From Bacteroidales bacterium UBA3143 (GTDB lineage Bacteria > Bacteroidota > Bacteroidia > Bacteroidales > Dysgonomonadaceae): DNA of 64,000 nt. The stretch is taken from assembly GCA_002364735.1 (NCBI GenBank), contig DEZB01000050.1:62001-126000 (forward strand), read 5' to 3'. Positions 60,857-64,000 of the stretch are shown one piece after another. Made by a program: the position numbers and the translations under genes. Under the pieces are notes generated by a model. That model made no database searches, was not told the DNA's origin, and saw nothing but the letters and a program-made list of their open reading frames with translations. The stretch's first letter is position 1, and the number at the start of each line of letters is the position of its first letter.

Positions 60857-61855
60857 ATGAACCAACAACAAAAGAACTTTCTACTATATACTGCACCTAG
60901 TGGTGAAGTAAGAGTAGAGGTGTTCTTGCAAGATGAAACGGTATGGTTAACTCAAAAAGCAATGGGTTTGTTATTCGACACCACGCCACAAAATATTACC
61001 ACACATCTAAAAAATATTTTTGAGAGTGGAGAGTTAGATGAAGATGCAACTTGTAAAGAATTCTTACAAGTTCAATTGGAAGGTAAAAGAGAAGTAAGTA
61101 GATATCAAAAGTTTTACAATCTTGATGCTATTATCTCAGTAGGATATCGTGTTAACTCCTCAAAAGCTACCCAGTTTAGAATATGGGCAACCAAGACATT
61201 GAAAGAATACATCATCAAAGGTTTTGTGTTGGATGACAATCGCCTAAAACAAGGTGAAGCAGTTTTTGGGAAAGACTATTTTAGAGAATTATTAGAGCGT
61301 GTTCGTTCAATAAGGGCAAACGAACGCAGAATATATCAGCAAATCACAGACATATTTGCGGAATGCAGTATTGATTATGACCCACAATCTGATATCACCA
61401 AAAGCTTTTATGCGATGGTTCAGAATAAGTTTCATTATGCCATCACCGGTCAAACAGCAGCCGAAATAATCTATAAAACAGCAGACTCAAAAAAAGATAA
61501 CATGGGTTTAACCACTTGGAAAAACGCTCCAGAGGGTCGTATTATAAAATCAGATACTTCTGTTGCTAAAAATTATTTAGAGGAAAAAGAGATAAAACGT
61601 TTAGAGCGAACTGTAACCGGGTATTTTGATTATATAGAAAATCTAATAGAACGTGAAAACACGTTTACTATGAAAGGACTTGCAGAGAGTGTTGATAAGT
61701 TTCTCAATTTCAATGAATTTAAAGTTTTAGATGGTAAGGGAGGCAAATCGCATAAACAAGCAGTTTCAAAAGCAGCTATTGAATACGACCAATTTAACAA
61801 GACACAAAAGATTATTTCTGATTTTGACAAACAAATCAAGAAACTGAAAAAATAG
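60857..61855 (+). CDS. RhuM-family protein inside the R-M operon
   Basis: A 332-residue protein: FLLYTAPSGEVRVEVFLQDETVWLTQKAMGLLFDTTPQNITTHLKNIFESGELDE (N-terminal BRO/KilA-like DNA-binding-type segment), followed by YNLDAIISVGYRVNSSKATQFRIWATKTLKEYIIKGFVLDDNRLKQ, the virulence-protein RhuM signature. The C-terminus is helical. It sits between mod and res with gaps of only 4 and 3 bases, so all three are one transcript. RhuM-like genes recur with R-M systems, but a biochemical role is not known. Confidence 0.88.
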   Translation: MNQQQKNFLLYTAPSGEVRVEVFLQDETVWLTQKAMGLLFDTTPQNITTHLKNIFESGELDEDATCKEFLQVQLEGKREVSRYQKFYNLDAIISVGYRVNSSKATQFRIWATKTLKEYIIKGFVLDDNRLKQGEAVFGKDYFRELLERVRSIRANERRIYQQITDIFAECSIDYDPQSDITKSFYAMVQNKFHYAITGQTAAEIIYKTADSKKDNMGLTTWKNAPEGRIIKSDTSVAKNYLEEKEIKRLERTVTGYFDYIENLIERENTFTMKGLAESVDKFLNFNEFKVLDGKGGKSHKQAVSKAAIEYDQFNKTQKIISDFDKQIKKLKK

Positions 61856-61858
61856 GCT

Positions 61859-64000
61859 ATGGAATTAAAAAGCTACCAACAAAAGGTAATCGAAAATATT
61901 GAAGAGTATTTGACCTACGTTCAAAGAGAGAAGCACTTAGCCAATGCCTTCAATAAATATTGGGAAGACAAAATTGGACCTTATAATCCGTTGGATGGGA
62001 CAGGAATGCAACCTTATAAGAATAATATACCCAATGCTGCTCATGTTTGTGTGAAAGTACCAACTGCGGGCGGTAAAACATTTATTGCCGTAAATGCTTT
62101 ACACTCTATCTTCTCGGCTTATGATTCCAATAAACCCAAAGTTGTAATATGGTTAGTGCCATGGAGCAATTTATTGCAACAGACTGTCAGTGCACTTTCG
62201 AATCCTGAACATCCCTATCGTCAAAAGTTAAATGCTCTTTTTAATCATAGAGTAGAGATTTATCAAAAAGAAGATTTATTGCAAGGGTCCAACTTTAACC
62301 CAACTGTGGTAAAAGATCAGTTGAGTATTGTTGTGATGAGTTTTGCGAGTCTGCGTGCAAGGAACAAAGATGATAGAAAGGTATATCAGGAGAACGGACA
62401 GCTTGAACCTTTCATCTCGCAGTTTAAAGATGATGAGCACATACTGGAAGGTGTGGATGATACTGCCTTAATAAACATATTACGGTATTTGAATCCTGTA
62501 TTGGTTGTGGACGAAAGCCACAATGCTGAAAGTGATTTGAGTGTGGATATGTTGAAAAATCTCAATCCTTCGTTCATTCTTGATTTAACTGCCACTCCAA
62601 AAGAAAACAGCAATATTGTGAGCTTGGTGCCAGCCATTGAGCTAAAAAAAGACCACATGGTGAAGCTCCCTGTAATTGTCTATAACAATCATGACAAGAC
62701 AGAAGTAATCAACAATGCTTTGCATTTGCAACGTAAATTGGAGGTGCTGGCAAAAAAAGAAGAGCTAGATGGAGGAAAGTATATTCGACCAATAGTGTTG
62801 TTTCAGGCACAACCCAAAACCAAAGATGACAACACAACTTTCGAGAAACTAAAAGAGCAGTTGTTGAGCCTCAATATTCCTGAAGAGCAAATCAAAATAA
62901 AGACAGCCAATATTGACGAGTTGAAAGGAGTTGACTTGATGAGCAAGGAGTGCGAAGTGAGGTATATTATCACTATCAACGCTCTGAAAGAAGGTTGGGA
63001 TTGTCCTTTTGCATATATCTTAGCATCATTGGCGGATAAATCGAGTGCTGTAGATGTTGAGCAGATTCTTGGGCGTGTGTTGAGACAGCCTTATGTGCAA
63101 CGTCACGCTGCCTATCAGTTAAACCTTTCGTATGTATTGACAGCCTCTGCTAAGTTCAACGAGACATTGCAGAGTATTGTAAAAGGATTGCAAGAGTCAG
63201 GATTTAGCGAAAATGATTATCGCAAGTTGGATAAAATGACAGAAGATGAAAAGGAAGCTGTTGCTGTTAATCCGGTTGAGAGTTTCTTATTTCCTGAACA
63301 AACAGTAGAAGAACCTGAAGAGAAAATTGATACTGCAAGAGTCACCTTTGACCCTCATGCAAGTGATGAAGAACCCGAAACGCCATCAGTAATTGAAGAA
63401 ATTGAAGCAATTGCAGAAGAAGAGAGTCGAAAACTAGAAGAACAAATAAAAAGACAGGAGAAACAACCTGTTGATGAAAACATATTTCAAGAAATGGGGG
63501 ATAAAGTGAAACGCTATAAAGTGAAAGAAGTCAATAAGAAGTTTGTTGACAAAATTGAGTTTCCTCAATTCTATATTAAAGTAACTGCAAGTGATATTTT
63601 TGAAACAGACGAAGAGTTGCTCAACAGAGACTCTTTGTTAAAAGACTTCAAACTGTCTAATGAGGATATTAAGATAGACTTTGACCAAACCTCTTCTGAT
63701 TTATATAAGGTTGATTTGGAGGAATCGAGCAAAAATGACTTTAGCCCTACCTTTACGAAAATAGAGGACAGCTTAGTAAAAGATCCAATTCAAGAATACA
63801 TTTTAGCCAAACCAAAAGCCAATCAAATAACTGATATCACGCATCAGATTATGCAAATTATTGGTAAAATGTATCCCATACCTGACCAAGAGATAAAAAT
63901 GTACATTGGAAGGATTTTAAATAGTATGAACACGGAACAACTGCGTGAAATATTAGTGAGAAAAGAGAGTTTTACAACCAGATTGAAAAACAAAATTCGT
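61859..64000 (+). CDS. res: Type III restriction enzyme Res subunit (3' end off the window)
   Basis: 714 codons are visible from ATG 61859. It has the SF2 helicase core: Walker A VKVPTAGGKTFIAVNAL (about residues 68-84), Walker B LVVDESHNAES (about 216), motif III LTATPKE, and in the second half ITINALKEGWDCPFAYILAS and VEQILGRVLRQPYV. The nuclease domain of Res subunits is C-terminal and lies beyond the right edge. It cleaves DNA after ATP-driven translocation between two unmethylated sites in concert with Mod. Confidence 0.9.
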   Translation, partial: MELKSYQQKVIENIEEYLTYVQREKHLANAFNKYWEDKIGPYNPLDGTGMQPYKNNIPNAAHVCVKVPTAGGKTFIAVNALHSIFSAYDSNKPKVVIWLVPWSNLLQQTVSALSNPEHPYRQKLNALFNHRVEIYQKEDLLQGSNFNPTVVKDQLSIVVMSFASLRARNKDDRKVYQENGQLEPFISQFKDDEHILEGVDDTALINILRYLNPVLVVDESHNAESDLSVDMLKNLNPSFILDLTATPKENSNIVSLVPAIELKKDHMVKLPVIVYNNHDKTEVINNALHLQRKLEVLAKKEELDGGKYIRPIVLFQAQPKTKDDNTTFEKLKEQLLSLNIPEEQIKIKTANIDELKGVDLMSKECEVRYIITINALKEGWDCPFAYILASLADKSSAVDVEQILGRVLRQPYVQRHAAYQLNLSYVLTASAKFNETLQSIVKGLQESGFSENDYRKLDKMTEDEKEAVAVNPVESFLFPEQTVEEPEEKIDTARVTFDPHASDEEPETPSVIEEIEAIAEEESRKLEEQIKRQEKQPVDENIFQEMGDKVKRYKVKEVNKKFVDKIEFPQFYIKVTASDIFETDEELLNRDSLLKDFKLSNEDIKIDFDQTSSDLYKVDLEESSKNDFSPTFTKIEDSLVKDPIQEYILAKPKANQITDITHQIMQIIGKMYPIPDQEIKMYIGRILNSMNTEQLREILVRKESFTTRLKNKIR

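Overview
The window looks like a chromosomal segment of a Bacteroidota bacterium, most likely Bacteroidales. The reasons are the TAnnTTTG promoter elements, the set of Bacteroides-type conjugative-transposon genes (TraA, TraE to TraO and TraQ, MobA/B/C, DUF3945) and the many families typical of this phylum. It reads as an integrative conjugative element (ICE) with a large metal-resistance cargo, followed by a defence region. No integrase or element end is visible, so the ICE boundaries are outside the window or unrecognised.

Region 1 (1-3551, minus strand): a small metal operon with a Fur-family repressor, a His-rich exported protein and the N-terminal 805 residues of a CzcA-like RND pump that runs off the left edge. 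Region 2 (4236-5810): a DUF3945 ICE gene with its terminator and an activator-type promoter. Region 3 (6271-36650, plus strand): about 30 kb of copper/silver cargo. It holds two multicopper oxidases (one fused to a CopB-like barrel), a Met-rich lipoprotein, DUF302/DUF305/SHOCT/DUF3347 proteins, a ferric-reductase-like flavoprotein, a complete Cus-type RND system, a PII-like protein, an HMA-AraC regulator, a Spy/CpxP-like protein, rhodaneses, an archaeal-type GAPDH, an APC permease, two P1B ATPases and a CopZ-like chaperone. Three promoters in this block carry the same 62-bp arrangement: two half-sites 21 bp apart at fixed distance from the -7 element. They are probably the sites of the HMA-AraC protein. 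One of them drives the GAPDH gene, which places a glycolytic enzyme in the copper regulon.

Region 4 (36770-52310): the mobilisation genes (mobC, mobB, mobA, minus strand), a putative oriT hairpin, a 25-unit array of degenerate 8-bp repeats, and the tra operon (plus strand). Region 5 (52387-54706): an ArdC-like antirestriction gene and a structured, largely non-coding stretch with a long hairpin and two tandem paralogous units that look like structured RNAs with terminators. Region 6 (54927-64000): a prenyl-transferase paralogue, an attC-like palindrome, a GHKL ATPase plus C5-cytosine methyltransferase pair, and a type III restriction-modification operon (mod, rhuM, res) cut by the right edge.

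How the parts fit: Cu(I) would be moved out of the cytoplasm by the P1B ATPases, oxidised or bound in the periplasm by the oxidases, DUF3347, Met-rich and Spy-like proteins, and expelled by CusCBA. The HMA-AraC protein would coordinate this. The Mob/Tra genes would spread the cargo, and ArdC and the restriction systems deal with entry into, or defence of, the host. Functions are assigned by recognising families in the translated sequence; no database search was run.
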